In this document: one piece after another, positions 39,016-47,631 of the stretch
Layout of the letters: the number at the start of each line of letters is the position of its first letter
How positions within the stretch are numbered: position 1 is the stretch's first letter
Assembly: GCF_937123735.1 (NCBI RefSeq)
Contig: NZ_CAKZKL010000004.1
Coordinates: 62,001-126,000 of the forward strand
Direction of reading: 5' to 3'
Source: an uncultured Lentibacter sp.
Lineage (GTDB): Bacteria > Pseudomonadota > Alphaproteobacteria > Rhodobacterales > Rhodobacteraceae
DNA length: 64,000 nt
Notes under the pieces: model-generated
The model's input: only the letters and a program-made list of their open reading frames with translations
Told to the model about the DNA's origin: nothing
Database searches by the model: none
Translations under genes and position numbers: made by a program

Positions 39016-39065
39016 CTTCTTCTGGTCGCAAATACCTCAGGGGGTCTGGGGGACTGGTCCCCCAG
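39016..39065 (+). repeat. Terminator-associated intergenic repeat, copy 1 (after tyrS)
   Basis: A 29-bp core (CTTCTTCTGGTC at 39016, then AAATACCTCAGGGGG to 39044) is followed by a perfect 8-bp hairpin CTGGGGGA/TCCCCCAG with a 4-base loop (39046-39065). The core recurs with two differences after aroB. It probably terminates tyrS transcription or separates it from the convergent CorC-like gene. Confidence 0.7.
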
Positions 39066-39101
39066 CGGGTCGGCGTCAGCCGATCCTGCCCCACACCCGC
39101 C

Positions 39102-40409
39102 TCACAGCGGGCGGATCTTGAGCTTGGTAATCCGGTTGTCCTCGCGCGTCTCCACCGTAAAGCGAAAGCCGTGAAAGGCAAAGACCTGCCCCACCTCGGG
39201 GATCATCTGCGCTTCATGGATCACCAGCCCGGCAACGGTGTTGGCGTCCTCATCCGGCAGGCTCCAGTCGGTGGCGCGGTTGAGGTCGCGAATGGTCATG
39301 GCCCCATCCACAAAATAACTGCCATCCTCGCCCTTGGTCACGCTATGGTCAGCATCCGGATCATGCTCGTCGGTGATCTCGCCAACGATTTCCTCCAGAA
39401 TATCCTCCAGCGTGATCAACCCCTGCAACACCCCATATTCGTCCACCACCAGCGCAAAATGGGTGCGCCGGCGCAAAAATTGGCGCATCTGCTCGTCCAA
39501 TGTGGTGGTCTCAGGCACAAAATAAGGCTCCATCGCCACATCCGCGATATCAAATCCGCGAAAGGCCCCCTCCACAGAATCCGCCGCCACCATATGTTTG
39601 TGCATGGAGCGCAGCAGATCCTTGGCATGGATCACCCCGATGATATTGTCCTGATCATTGCGATACACCGGCAGGCGGGTGTGGTTGCTGCTCAGACAGC
39701 GCCCAAGTATCTCCTGCGGCTCCAGATCGGCATCAATCATCTCGATACCGGAGCGATGCAGCATGATTTCCTCCACCGCCCGCTCCGCCAGATCAAGCGC
39801 GCCGAGGATGCGGTCACGGTCTTCTTTTTCCACCACCCCTTCGGAATGGCCCAGCGAGAGCGCCCCGGCAATTTCCTCGCGCACCGCCAGAATATGGCTG
39901 TCCGGGTCGGCCTGAATGCCAAACAGCCGCAAAAGCAGGCGCACAAACCAGCGCACCGCCGTCACCACAGGGGCAAACACCAACACAACAATGCGAATGG
40001 GCGCCGAAACCAGCCCCGCCGCGCGCTCGGCATTGGTGATCGCGTAGGTCTTGGGCAGCACCTCGGCAAAGATCAGAACCAACATGGTCATCACCAGCGT
40101 CGCCATGGCCACACCGCTTTCGCCAAACAACGCCGTAAACAGCGAAGTCGCCAGCGAGGCGGCGAGAATGTTTACAAGGTTGTTGCCCAAAAGCACCGAG
40201 CCAATCAAGCGCTCGTTGTCCTCGGTGATCGCCAGCGCCCGCTTGGCCCCCGAATTGCCCTTGTCTGCCTGGTTGCGCAGCTTGCCGCGCGAGGCCGCGG
40301 TGAGCGCGGTTTCACTTCCCGAGAAAAACCCCGACAAAACCAGCAAAAAGCCGATCGCCACGGCGGTTATCCAATACGCCCCATCCGGTGAGGCCACATT
40401 CGGATCCAT
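39102..40409 (-). CDS. CorC/HlyC-type transporter with DUF21, CBS pair and CorC domain
   Basis: The 435-residue protein has an N-terminal CNNM/DUF21 membrane domain (about 10-160: FFSGSETALTAASRGKL, LLGNNLVNILAAS, LIFAEVLPKTYA), two CBS domains (about 215-345, with RLPVYR and FALVVDEYG) and a C-terminal transporter-associated domain. Such proteins are linked to Mg2+/Co2+ export or homeostasis; the ion is not deducible. It lies 96 bp downstream of xerD on the same strand. Confidence 0.9.
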   Translation of the reverse strand: MDPNVASPDGAYWITAVAIGFLLVLSGFFSGSETALTAASRGKLRNQADKGNSGAKRALAITEDNERLIGSVLLGNNLVNILAASLATSLFTALFGESGVAMATLVMTMLVLIFAEVLPKTYAITNAERAAGLVSAPIRIVVLVFAPVVTAVRWFVRLLLRLFGIQADPDSHILAVREEIAGALSLGHSEGVVEKEDRDRILGALDLAERAVEEIMLHRSGIEMIDADLEPQEILGRCLSSNHTRLPVYRNDQDNIIGVIHAKDLLRSMHKHMVAADSVEGAFRGFDIADVAMEPYFVPETTTLDEQMRQFLRRRTHFALVVDEYGVLQGLITLEDILEEIVGEITDEHDPDADHSVTKGEDGSYFVDGAMTIRDLNRATDWSLPDEDANTVAGLVIHEAQMIPEVGQVFAFHGFRFTVETREDNRITKLKIRPL

Positions 40410-40505
40410 TGATCCCTCCCAATAAACTCTTGTGCTTATGAAACGTGTGCAGCCCCAGTTTCAAGACCTGCGCTGGCTTTTACATCAGGTTGCGGCACCT
40501 CTGCG

Positions 40506-41426
40506 TCAGTCTTGCGCCATAGGATGATGCCTCAGCACCAGCTCTTGGAGGCGTTTTTCCAACACATGGGTGTAAATTTCCGTGGTCGCCACATCCGCAT
40601 GGCCCAACAATGTCTGGATCGCCCGCAGATCAGCGCCATTGGCCAGAAGATGGGTCGCAAAAGCATGGCGCAGCTTGTGCGGGCTCACCAAAGCCGGGCT
40701 GATGCCCGCCTGCACGGCAATTTCCTTGATCAGCAGATAAAACCTGTGGCGCGTCATATGCCCGGCCTTAGAGCGGCTCGGAAACAAAAAGCTTGATGGC
40801 CCCAGACCCTCTTGGCGCGCAGCCTCCTCGGCCGCATCGCGTGCCACAAGCCACTCTTGCAACAGCGCCCGCGCATCCGGCGAGAGCGGCACAATCCGCT
40901 CCTTGCCGCCCTTGCCCTTGATCAGCAAAACCTGCGGGTCTCCGCGCGCCGCCGCGACCGGCAGGCTCACAAGCTCGCTCACCCGCATCCCGGTGGCATA
41001 AAGCAGCTCCAGCAAGCACCGGTTGCGCAGCCGCACCACCGCCGTGCGCCCCACGTCTCCCGCCCCGGCCAAAAGCCGTGTGACCTGCGCTTCGCTCAAA
41101 ACCTGCGGCAGCGCCTTCGTGCGCCCCGGCCCGGCAATCTGAAGCGCCGGATTGTCGGCCCGCAAACGCTCCTCATAGGCAAAACGAAAATATTGTTTGA
41201 TCGCCGAGAGCCTGCGGGCGCGGGTGGCGCGGGCCAGTCCGGCCGCGTCGCAAAACACCAGATAGCCCTCGATATCCGCCGCGCTCATCTGGCGCGGCGC
41301 GTGGCCCTCTGCGCGACACCAGCCCAGAAAATCCTCCAGATCGCGGCGATAGGCGGCCAGCGTGTTTTGGGCCGCCCCCGCCTCTGCGGCCTTGCTCTCC
41401 AAGAACATCCCAAGCCAATCCGCCAT
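40506..41426 (-). CDS. xerD: Tyrosine recombinase XerD
   Basis: The 306-residue recombinase has an N-terminal SAM-like DNA-binding domain (about 1-90) and a catalytic domain with Arg in ATGMRVSEL, the HKLRHAFATHLL box, LGHADVATTEIYTHV with the nucleophilic Tyr. It resolves chromosome dimers with XerC at dif. No att or dif site is seen beside it, and the housekeeping setting argues against a prophage integrase. It starts one base after the preceding gene's stop. Confidence 0.9.
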   Translation of the reverse strand: MADWLGMFLESKAAEAGAAQNTLAAYRRDLEDFLGWCRAEGHAPRQMSAADIEGYLVFCDAAGLARATRARRLSAIKQYFRFAYEERLRADNPALQIAGPGRTKALPQVLSEAQVTRLLAGAGDVGRTAVVRLRNRCLLELLYATGMRVSELVSLPVAAARGDPQVLLIKGKGGKERIVPLSPDARALLQEWLVARDAAEEAARQEGLGPSSFLFPSRSKAGHMTRHRFYLLIKEIAVQAGISPALVSPHKLRHAFATHLLANGADLRAIQTLLGHADVATTEIYTHVLEKRLQELVLRHHPMAQD

Positions 41427-41427
41427 A

Positions 41428-42969
41428 TCAGGGCCGCCGCCGCATCAGCATGATCTCAAGGCTCGCCCGGCGCGCCACATCCTCAAGCCCCAGCTGTCGC
41501 AAAGCGGCAATCCCGCGCGACAAGGCTTCCGGATCGCCAATAAGCCCCGCACGCACTTGGGCCGCGGCCAGCAAAATCGCCTCTCCCAGCTTGCCCTGCA
41601 TCGCCAACAGAGCCACCGTCTCTTGCGGCGCCAAGGCTCCAAAACCCGCCTCGATCGCTTCAGCCAAAGGGTCTTGCAGCGCCGCAGCGCCCCGCGGCTG
41701 CCCGGCGGCCAGTGCGCTCAAAAAAAGCGTCAACGGCGTTTGCTGTGCCACCTGCGCCTGTTCATAGAGCCCGCTCAGCAGCGTCAACCGAAAGCGCAGC
41801 GCATCCCCCTGCGCTGTCATGGGAAGCCCCGAAAGCTCGGGCGCATAAATCTGTGCCAAAGCCCCGAGTAACCCCGCCGCGAGCATCTCCTCATAGGCCG
41901 CAGCCAGGGCCGCACTCAGCGCCTCTGCCTGCCCGGCCTGAAAGCCCGTCTCCAAAGCCGCCTCCAGCGCTTGCACCCGGCGCACCCGCTCCCAAACGCC
42001 CCCTGAGGCCGCCGCGCGGCGCTCGGTGTAAAGCCCAAGCAAGACATTGGGCGACAAGGCCGCATTGCGCACCAGCCTCTCGGCCGCCTCCAGCTGTGCC
42101 TTCCATCCGGCCAGATCCCGCAGATCTGCCACCGCAAAGGCGATTGGCAGGTTGGCCGTGGGCAAGGGCTGCCCGACGGCCTCAAACAGACGAAACTCCA
42201 GCGCCGTCACACTGCGCGGCGGCGCCAGATCGGGCGCAAGCTCGGCATAGTCAGGGTCCAAAAACGCGCGCAACAGCCCGCGCTCGGTCGCCGTGAGAAG
42301 CCCAAGCGCATCTGCCGTGTCAAACAGCAAAACAGCCTCGGCCCAATCGCCGCCGCGCAGCGCGCAAAAAATTTGCGCCGCATAGTCGTTTGAGAGCCCG
42401 CGCTTGGCATTGAGCTCCTGACACGCGCGATCCTCAAGACCCGCCAGGAGCGTCAGATCAAACCAAAGCGCAAAATGCGCGGGGCTCGCAAGCGGCAAAC
42501 GCGCCACCAAAGCCTCGGCTGGCTCTATGGCCCCAAAGGCGCGCAAACGCTCCGCCCGCAAGGTCAGAAAAGCCTCCGCATCCTGCCCCACCGGGGGCAG
42601 GGCCTCGGCCAGCAACAGCGTGTAAAACAGCTTTTGCAGCGCCATCAGCGGGCGCAGATCGGCCTGCGCAATCAGCCGCTCAAGCGCGTCTGGGGTGCTC
42701 GCCTGCCAAAGGCCCTCGGGCAGCCCTGTCTGGGCCAGGCTCAAAAGGCCAACGCTCTGCGCATCTGGCGCGGCAATGGGCGAAATCTGCACCTCCGGCG
42801 TGACAACGCCCCCGCTCACCGGCGCTTCGCCCGCCGTCACCTCGCCCAAGCGCCGCGCCTGCGGGTCAGCCAAGCTGTTCAACCAGTCAATCGCCGACAA
42901 AGGCGCCTGCGCCCGCGCCGGCAAGGCCAGCAGCGCCACACAGAGCGCAACGGTGAATTTACTGCGCAT
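41428..42969 (-). CDS. Exported helical protein of unknown function
   Basis: The 513-residue product has a clear signal peptide (MRSKFTVALCVALLALPARAQA). The rest is Ala/Leu-rich and helical, with regularly spaced helix pairs resembling TPR/Sel1-type solenoids, but no named motif is seen. The ATG at 42969 overlaps the end of the small gene upstream by 11 bp; the frame extends 23 codons further without support. Probably periplasmic. It precedes xerD by one base, so the two may be co-transcribed. Confidence 0.7.
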   Translation of the reverse strand: MRSKFTVALCVALLALPARAQAPLSAIDWLNSLADPQARRLGEVTAGEAPVSGGVVTPEVQISPIAAPDAQSVGLLSLAQTGLPEGLWQASTPDALERLIAQADLRPLMALQKLFYTLLLAEALPPVGQDAEAFLTLRAERLRAFGAIEPAEALVARLPLASPAHFALWFDLTLLAGLEDRACQELNAKRGLSNDYAAQIFCALRGGDWAEAVLLFDTADALGLLTATERGLLRAFLDPDYAELAPDLAPPRSVTALEFRLFEAVGQPLPTANLPIAFAVADLRDLAGWKAQLEAAERLVRNAALSPNVLLGLYTERRAAASGGVWERVRRVQALEAALETGFQAGQAEALSAALAAAYEEMLAAGLLGALAQIYAPELSGLPMTAQGDALRFRLTLLSGLYEQAQVAQQTPLTLFLSALAAGQPRGAAALQDPLAEAIEAGFGALAPQETVALLAMQGKLGEAILLAAAQVRAGLIGDPEALSRGIAALRQLGLEDVARRASLEIMLMRRRP

Positions 42970-43108
42970 CCAACTCAACCGGAATCCGAATCTCTTGCGC
43001 CTCAGGGGCAAACTCGGGGTCCAGGAAAGGTCCGGCATAAGAATAGGCCAACAATCCGAGAAACCCCAGAATTATCAAGTAAAACAACCACTTGAAAGCC
43101 CTGCCCAT
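42959..43108 (-). CDS. 49-residue single-span membrane protein, unknown function
   Basis: The product begins MGRAFKWLFYLIILGFLGLLAYSY, one N-terminal transmembrane helix, followed by an acidic, probably periplasmic tail. Its end overlaps the start of the 513-residue exported protein by 11 bp (ATG inside GATGCGCAGTAA), a typical coupled arrangement, which supports it as a real gene. It is the first gene of the - strand cluster leading to xerD and is divergent from aroK. Confidence 0.65.
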   Translation of the reverse strand: MGRAFKWLFYLIILGFLGLLAYSYAGPFLDPEFAPEAQEIRIPVELDAQ

Positions 43109-43233
43109 CTTTGCCCTACCCTCGCTTTATCGCGTTTGTCTCACTTTATATCTGGCATTTTACAAAAGATCACGCCATTCAGGCACAGAGCAAACCAAAA
43201 CTGCAAACTTACGCCGATAAGGCCGGGAGCCAA
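43109..43233. promoter_or_regulatory. Divergent promoter region between the 49-residue gene and aroK
   Basis: The 125-bp gap is A/T-richer than its flanks and must carry promoters for both directions. No convincing -35/-10 pair or palindrome was identified by eye. Confidence 0.4.
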
Positions 43234-43782
43234 ATGCAGGTCAGACTGAAAAAGACAGTCGTTCTCGTCGGCATGATGGGAGCCGGAAAAACCGCCGTTG
43301 GCCGCGCCCTCGCGGCAAAGCTTGCCGTGCCGTTCCTGGATTCGGATGCCGAAATCACTCAGGCCGCGAATATGAGCATCCCCGAAATTTTTGCCCGCGA
43401 CGGCGAGGCTTTTTTTCGGGCCCGCGAAACCGAGGTGATCCGCCGCCTGCTCAAAGCCCGCCGCAAGAGCGTGCTCTCCACGGGGGGCGGCGCTTTTCTG
43501 GCCGCCGAAAACCGGCAAATGATCTCCGATATCGGTGTGTCCGTGTTTCTGTCGGCCGATGTCGATCTGCTCTGGAGCCGGGTCGGACATAAAGACACCC
43601 GCCCGCTGTTGCGCACCGCCAATCCACGCGCCACCTTGGAAGACATCTACACCGCCCGCGCGCCGGTTTATGCCTTGGCCGATCTTGAGGTTGCCGCCGA
43701 TGCAGCCTATTCGATCTCCCAAATGGCCGAGAAAGTGCTTGAGCGGCTAGAAGCGCGCGGCGATATTCTGGAGAAAGCCTGA
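43234..43782 (+). CDS. aroK: Shikimate kinase
   Basis: The 182-residue P-loop kinase has GMMGAGKT at 13-20, FLDSDAEI with the Mg-binding Asp and STGGGAFL for shikimate binding. It phosphorylates shikimate. I used the ATG at 43234; the frame is open further upstream to 43111 but that part is not kinase-like. Its stop overlaps the aroB ATG (TGATG). Confidence 0.96.
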   Translation: MQVRLKKTVVLVGMMGAGKTAVGRALAAKLAVPFLDSDAEITQAANMSIPEIFARDGEAFFRARETEVIRRLLKARRKSVLSTGGGAFLAAENRQMISDIGVSVFLSADVDLLWSRVGHKDTRPLLRTANPRATLEDIYTARAPVYALADLEVAADAAYSISQMAEKVLERLEARGDILEKA

Positions 43783-44897
43783 TGCTGGCCACACAACATG
43801 TCTCTCTTGGTGCGCGCAGCTATGATGTGCTCATGGGCGCAGGCCTGCTTGAGGCCGCCGGAGCTCACATCGCGCCGCTGCTCAAACGCCCCAAAGTGGC
43901 GATTGTCAGCGACGCCCATGTCGCTGAGCTTCATTTAACAACGCTCTCCAAGTCACTGGATGCAAACGGTATTACCCATTCCAACCTCTCCCTTCCGCAA
44001 GGCGAGGCCACCAAAAGCTGGGCACACCTGCAAGAGGTGGTGCACTGGCTCCTCTCCGAGCAGATCGAGCGCAATGATGTGGTCGTGGCCTTCGGCGGCG
44101 GGGTGATCGGCGATCTGGTGGGCTTTGCCGCCGCCATCCTGCGCCGCGGCGTGCGCTTCGTGCAGATCCCCACGTCGCTCCTGGCGCAGGTCGATAGCTC
44201 CGTGGGCGGCAAAACCGGCATCAACGCACCCCACGGCAAAAACCTGATCGGCGCCTTTCACCAGCCCGCGCGCGTGCTGGCCGATATCTCGGTGCTCGGC
44301 ACGCTTAGCCCGCGCGATTTTCTCGCCGGCTACGGCGAAGTCGCCAAATACGGGCTTCTGGGCGATGCGGCTTTCTTCGGATGGCTGGAGGCCAACGGCC
44401 CCGCCCTCGCCACGGGCGATGAGGCGCTGCGCCTTGAGGCCGTCAAGCGCTCCGTGGCCATGAAAGCGGGCATCGTGGCCCGGGATGAAACCGAGCAAGG
44501 CGAGCGCGCCCTGCTCAACCTCGGCCACACCTTCTGCCACGCGCTGGAGGCCGCCACCGGCTATTCTGAGCGCCTGCTGCACGGCGAAGGTGTCGCCATC
44601 GGCTGCGCGCTGGCCTTTGAAACCTCCGCCCGCCTCGGCCTCTGTTCCCAAGAAGCCCCAAGCCGGGTGCGCGCCCACCTCAAAGCCATGAATATGAAAA
44701 CCGACCTCTCCGACATCCCCGGCACCTTGCCCGATGCCGAAGGCCTCATCGCCCTGATGAAGCAAGACAAAAAAGTCAGCGCCGGCACGCTCAATTTCAT
44801 CATGGCGCGCGACATCGGCAAAGCCTTCGTCACCGCCGATGTCCCCCACAGCGTGCTCAAATCCGTCCTCACAGACGCTCTGGCCACCCGCCTCTAA
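43782..44897 (+). CDS. aroB: 3-dehydroquinate synthase
   Basis: The 371-residue enzyme forms the shikimate ring from DAHP using NAD+. Landmarks are FGGGVIGDLVGFAA, IPTSLLAQVDSSVGGKTGIN, the YGEVAKYGLL block with its active-site residues and the LNLGHTFCHALE metal site. Translationally coupled to aroK. A recurrent terminator repeat follows directly after the stop. Confidence 0.97.
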   Translation: MLATQHVSLGARSYDVLMGAGLLEAAGAHIAPLLKRPKVAIVSDAHVAELHLTTLSKSLDANGITHSNLSLPQGEATKSWAHLQEVVHWLLSEQIERNDVVVAFGGGVIGDLVGFAAAILRRGVRFVQIPTSLLAQVDSSVGGKTGINAPHGKNLIGAFHQPARVLADISVLGTLSPRDFLAGYGEVAKYGLLGDAAFFGWLEANGPALATGDEALRLEAVKRSVAMKAGIVARDETEQGERALLNLGHTFCHALEAATGYSERLLHGEGVAIGCALAFETSARLGLCSQEAPSRVRAHLKAMNMKTDLSDIPGTLPDAEGLIALMKQDKKVSAGTLNFIMARDIGKAFVTADVPHSVLKSVLTDALATRL

Positions 44898-44970
44898 CTT
44901 CTTCTGGTCAAAAATACCTCAGGGGGCGCTTCAAAAGCAAAGCTTTTGAAGCAGGGGGACAGCGTCCCCC
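44898..44970 (+). repeat. Terminator-associated intergenic repeat, copy 2 (after aroB)
   Basis: The core CTTCTTCTGGTC...AAATACCTCAGGGGG (44898-44926) begins right after the aroB stop and differs at two positions from the copy after tyrS. It is followed by two hairpins: an 11-bp stem GCTTCAAAAGC/GCTTTTGAAGC (44928-44952) and GGGGGAC/GTCCCCC (44954-44970). It is placed to end aroB transcription. Confidence 0.75.
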
Positions 44971-45008
44971 AGCTCAACAAACCTGTGCGGCGCAGCCGCG
45001 CCTTTGGA

Positions 45009-47435
45009 TCACGCCCGCAGCTTTTCACCCTTGGGGTCAAACGGCGGTTCCGCCAGCACGCGCGCGCGGTGCGGCTGGCCCAGAACCATCACCTCGACAG
45101 CATCGCCCGCCTTGGCCGTTCCTGCCTTCACAAAGCCAAGCGCAAGGCTCATGCCCACGGTGTAGCCATAAGCGCCCGAGCTGACACGGCCCAGAGGCTC
45201 ACCGTCCTTGAAGATCGGCTCTCCCCCCGTTGCATCAGCGTTGGAGGCCGCCACATCCGCCTCGTTGAGCGCCAAAATCACAAGCTCCTCACGCGCAGGC
45301 TTGCCCATCGCCTCGGCCACAGCCGCCTTGTGCAAGAAGTCCTTGTCCAGCTTGCAAAGCCGCTCAATGCCCACCTCCTGCGGCCAGTATTCGGGCGAGT
45401 ACTCGCGGCTCCAGCTGCCATAGCCCTTCTCAATCCGCAGGCTCATCAGCGCACGGCTGCCCACCGGTCCGGCCCCCAGCTCCTTACCCGCCGCGATCAG
45501 CGCCTCCCAAAGGCGCAGCTGGTCTTCGGCCGCGCAATGCAGCTCCCAGCCCAAATCGCCGGTGAAGCTCACCCGCAGCGCGATACAGTCCACCCCCGCG
45601 ATCTCCACGCGCTTTGAGCGCATGAATTTGAAGTCATCGGTCTCAAAGCTCGCGTTGGACAGCCGCTGAAGCAGCGCGCGGCTCTTCGGCCCGGCCACAT
45701 TAAAGCCACACATCGCCTCGGTCATGCTCTCAAAGGTCGTGCCCAGAGGCAGCGGGACCATGTCATAAAAGCGCTTCTGATAGCGCTCCGCCATGCCCGA
45801 GCTGATGATCCAGTATTCATCTTCTGCCAGCTTGGTCACAGTCGCATCGCCCGCGATCCCGCCATGCACCCCAATCAGCGGTGTCAGGCAGGAGCGCCCC
45901 ACTTCGCTGGGCATCTTGTTGGCAAAGACGGCGTTAAGCCAGTCTTCCGCCCCCGGCCCCTTGCAGCGGTATTTGGCAAAATTGGAAATATCGATGATGC
46001 CCGCGTGCGCGCGCAGCCCCTTGCATTCTTCGCCCACAGGCCCCCACCAGTTCTGGCGCGTGAAGCCGTCGGTGTCTTCCGTGCCTTCCACGCCCGAATA
46101 CCAAAGCGGGTGCTCCCAACCGTAGTTAAGGCCAAAGACCGCGCCCATCGCCTTCTGGCGCGCGTAAGCAGGCCGCGTGCGCACAGGCCGCCCCGCCGCG
46201 CGCTCCTCGCCGGGAAAATGGATCTTGAAGCGGTGCGCATAGACATCCTGCACCCGCGCCTTGGTAAATTTCTTGTCCGCCCAGGCGCCAAACCGCGCCA
46301 TATCCCAGGCAAACATGTCATATTCCATCTCGCCCGTGGTCAGCCACTGCGCCACCATAAGCCCCATGCCCGCCGACTGGCTGAAGCCCGGAATGATCCC
46401 GTTGCAGCAGAAATAGCCCTTGAGTTCGGGCACAGGCCCCAAAATCACGTTGCTGTCGGGCGACCAGATCATCGGGCCGTTGATCACCCGCTTGATCCCG
46501 GCCGTGCCCGCCACAGGCACACGGTCAATCGCGCGCAGGATGTTTTCCTCGATGCGCTCAAGATCATCGGCAAACAGATCATGGGCAAAGTCCAGAGGCG
46601 TGCCCTCTTCGGCCCAGAAGCGCATGTCTTTCTCATAAGCGCCGATGAGCAGCCCCTTGCCCTCCTGACGCATGTAATACTCGCCGTCCCGGTCGGCAAC
46701 CGAGGGCAAACGCCGCTCAATCGCGGCAATCTCGGGGATGCTCTCGGTGACAAAATACTGGTGCTCTGTGGGCTGGAGCGGCAGTTCGATCCCGGCCAGA
46801 GCGGCCACTTCACGGCCCCAGAGGCCAGCAGCGTTGATCACCCAGTCGGTGCGGATGTCGCCCTTTGGGGTGCGCACAATCCAGCTTCCGTCCGGCTGCG
46901 CCTCCGTAGCGGTGACGGGCGTGAAGCGGTGAATTTCCGCGCCCCTTTGGCGCGCGCCAGCGGCATAGGCATTGGTCACGCCCGAAGGGTCCACATTGCC
47001 CCCTGATGGCTCCCACATGATACATTTGATGCCGTCAAAGTTCACCAGCGGGTGCAGCTCTTCGGCGCGCGCACGGCTGATCTCGCCAAAATCCATGCCA
47101 TAAAGCTTGGCCTTGGCCTCTTGCAGCTTGAGCTGGTGCACCCGCTCCTCGGTCTGTGCCAAATAGAGCGAGCCGGGCTGAAACACACCGCAGCTCTGGC
47201 CTGTCTCTTCTTCTAAGCTGTTGTAAAGGTTCATCGTATAGTGCTGAAGGCGGCTGATATTGGCGCTGTCATGCAAGCCATGAATGCCCGCCGCCGCGTG
47301 CCAGGTGGAGCCGCTTGTCAGCTCGTCGCGCTCCAGCAGGACAACATCTTTCCAGCCCAGCTTGGTGAGATGGTAAAGAATGGAGCAGCCAATAAGCCCG
47401 CCCCCGATAACAACAGCCTGAGCCTCTGTGCGCAT
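45009..47435 (-). CDS. FAD-dependent dimethylglycine/sarcosine dehydrogenase-like protein (DAO-GcvT)
   Basis: The 808-residue protein has an N-terminal DAO domain with AVVIGGGLIGCSILYHLTKLGW and the ELTSGSTWHAAAG motif whose His typically holds FAD covalently. A central FAO-M-like part and C-terminal GcvT/GcvT-C aminomethyltransferase-like domains (about 430-808) follow, so methyl groups released from dimethylglycine, sarcosine or a related amine would go to tetrahydrofolate. ATG at 47435 begins the Rossmann part; the frame is open 43 codons further upstream. It is divergent from a paralogue with the same layout. Confidence 0.88.
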   Translation of the reverse strand: MRTEAQAVVIGGGLIGCSILYHLTKLGWKDVVLLERDELTSGSTWHAAAGIHGLHDSANISRLQHYTMNLYNSLEEETGQSCGVFQPGSLYLAQTEERVHQLKLQEAKAKLYGMDFGEISRARAEELHPLVNFDGIKCIMWEPSGGNVDPSGVTNAYAAGARQRGAEIHRFTPVTATEAQPDGSWIVRTPKGDIRTDWVINAAGLWGREVAALAGIELPLQPTEHQYFVTESIPEIAAIERRLPSVADRDGEYYMRQEGKGLLIGAYEKDMRFWAEEGTPLDFAHDLFADDLERIEENILRAIDRVPVAGTAGIKRVINGPMIWSPDSNVILGPVPELKGYFCCNGIIPGFSQSAGMGLMVAQWLTTGEMEYDMFAWDMARFGAWADKKFTKARVQDVYAHRFKIHFPGEERAAGRPVRTRPAYARQKAMGAVFGLNYGWEHPLWYSGVEGTEDTDGFTRQNWWGPVGEECKGLRAHAGIIDISNFAKYRCKGPGAEDWLNAVFANKMPSEVGRSCLTPLIGVHGGIAGDATVTKLAEDEYWIISSGMAERYQKRFYDMVPLPLGTTFESMTEAMCGFNVAGPKSRALLQRLSNASFETDDFKFMRSKRVEIAGVDCIALRVSFTGDLGWELHCAAEDQLRLWEALIAAGKELGAGPVGSRALMSLRIEKGYGSWSREYSPEYWPQEVGIERLCKLDKDFLHKAAVAEAMGKPAREELVILALNEADVAASNADATGGEPIFKDGEPLGRVSSGAYGYTVGMSLALGFVKAGTAKAGDAVEVMVLGQPHRARVLAEPPFDPKGEKLRA

Positions 47436-47631
47436 GATTTTGCCTTTGCATTTGCGTTCTCTTGCAAGACACTCTCTCGCAAGCGCGGCCGATTCAGTTG
47501 CCAGTCTCCGACACTTCCCGTCGCTGTGAGGCAAACCCGCAAAAACCCGTTCGCGACACATCATGTCGCCCGCAGCAAAGAGAAACCCGGCTTGCTATTG
47601 CTTGCTCTGGCCAAAATGAAAGGGAGTCTCC
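47436..47631. promoter_or_regulatory. Shared control region of the two dehydrogenase genes with an inverted repeat
   Basis: The 196-bp gap separates the divergent paralogues. A 17-bp dyad, GCGACA-N5-TGTCGC (47553-47569), lies 63 bp before the + strand gene and is a plausible site for a regulator acting on one or both genes. AAGGGAG precedes the + strand ATG. Confidence 0.45.

Noticed and set aside
40506..41426. XerD-like gene as a prophage or island integrase
   Set aside because: No tRNA or att site adjoins it, neighbours are housekeeping genes and base composition is uniform.
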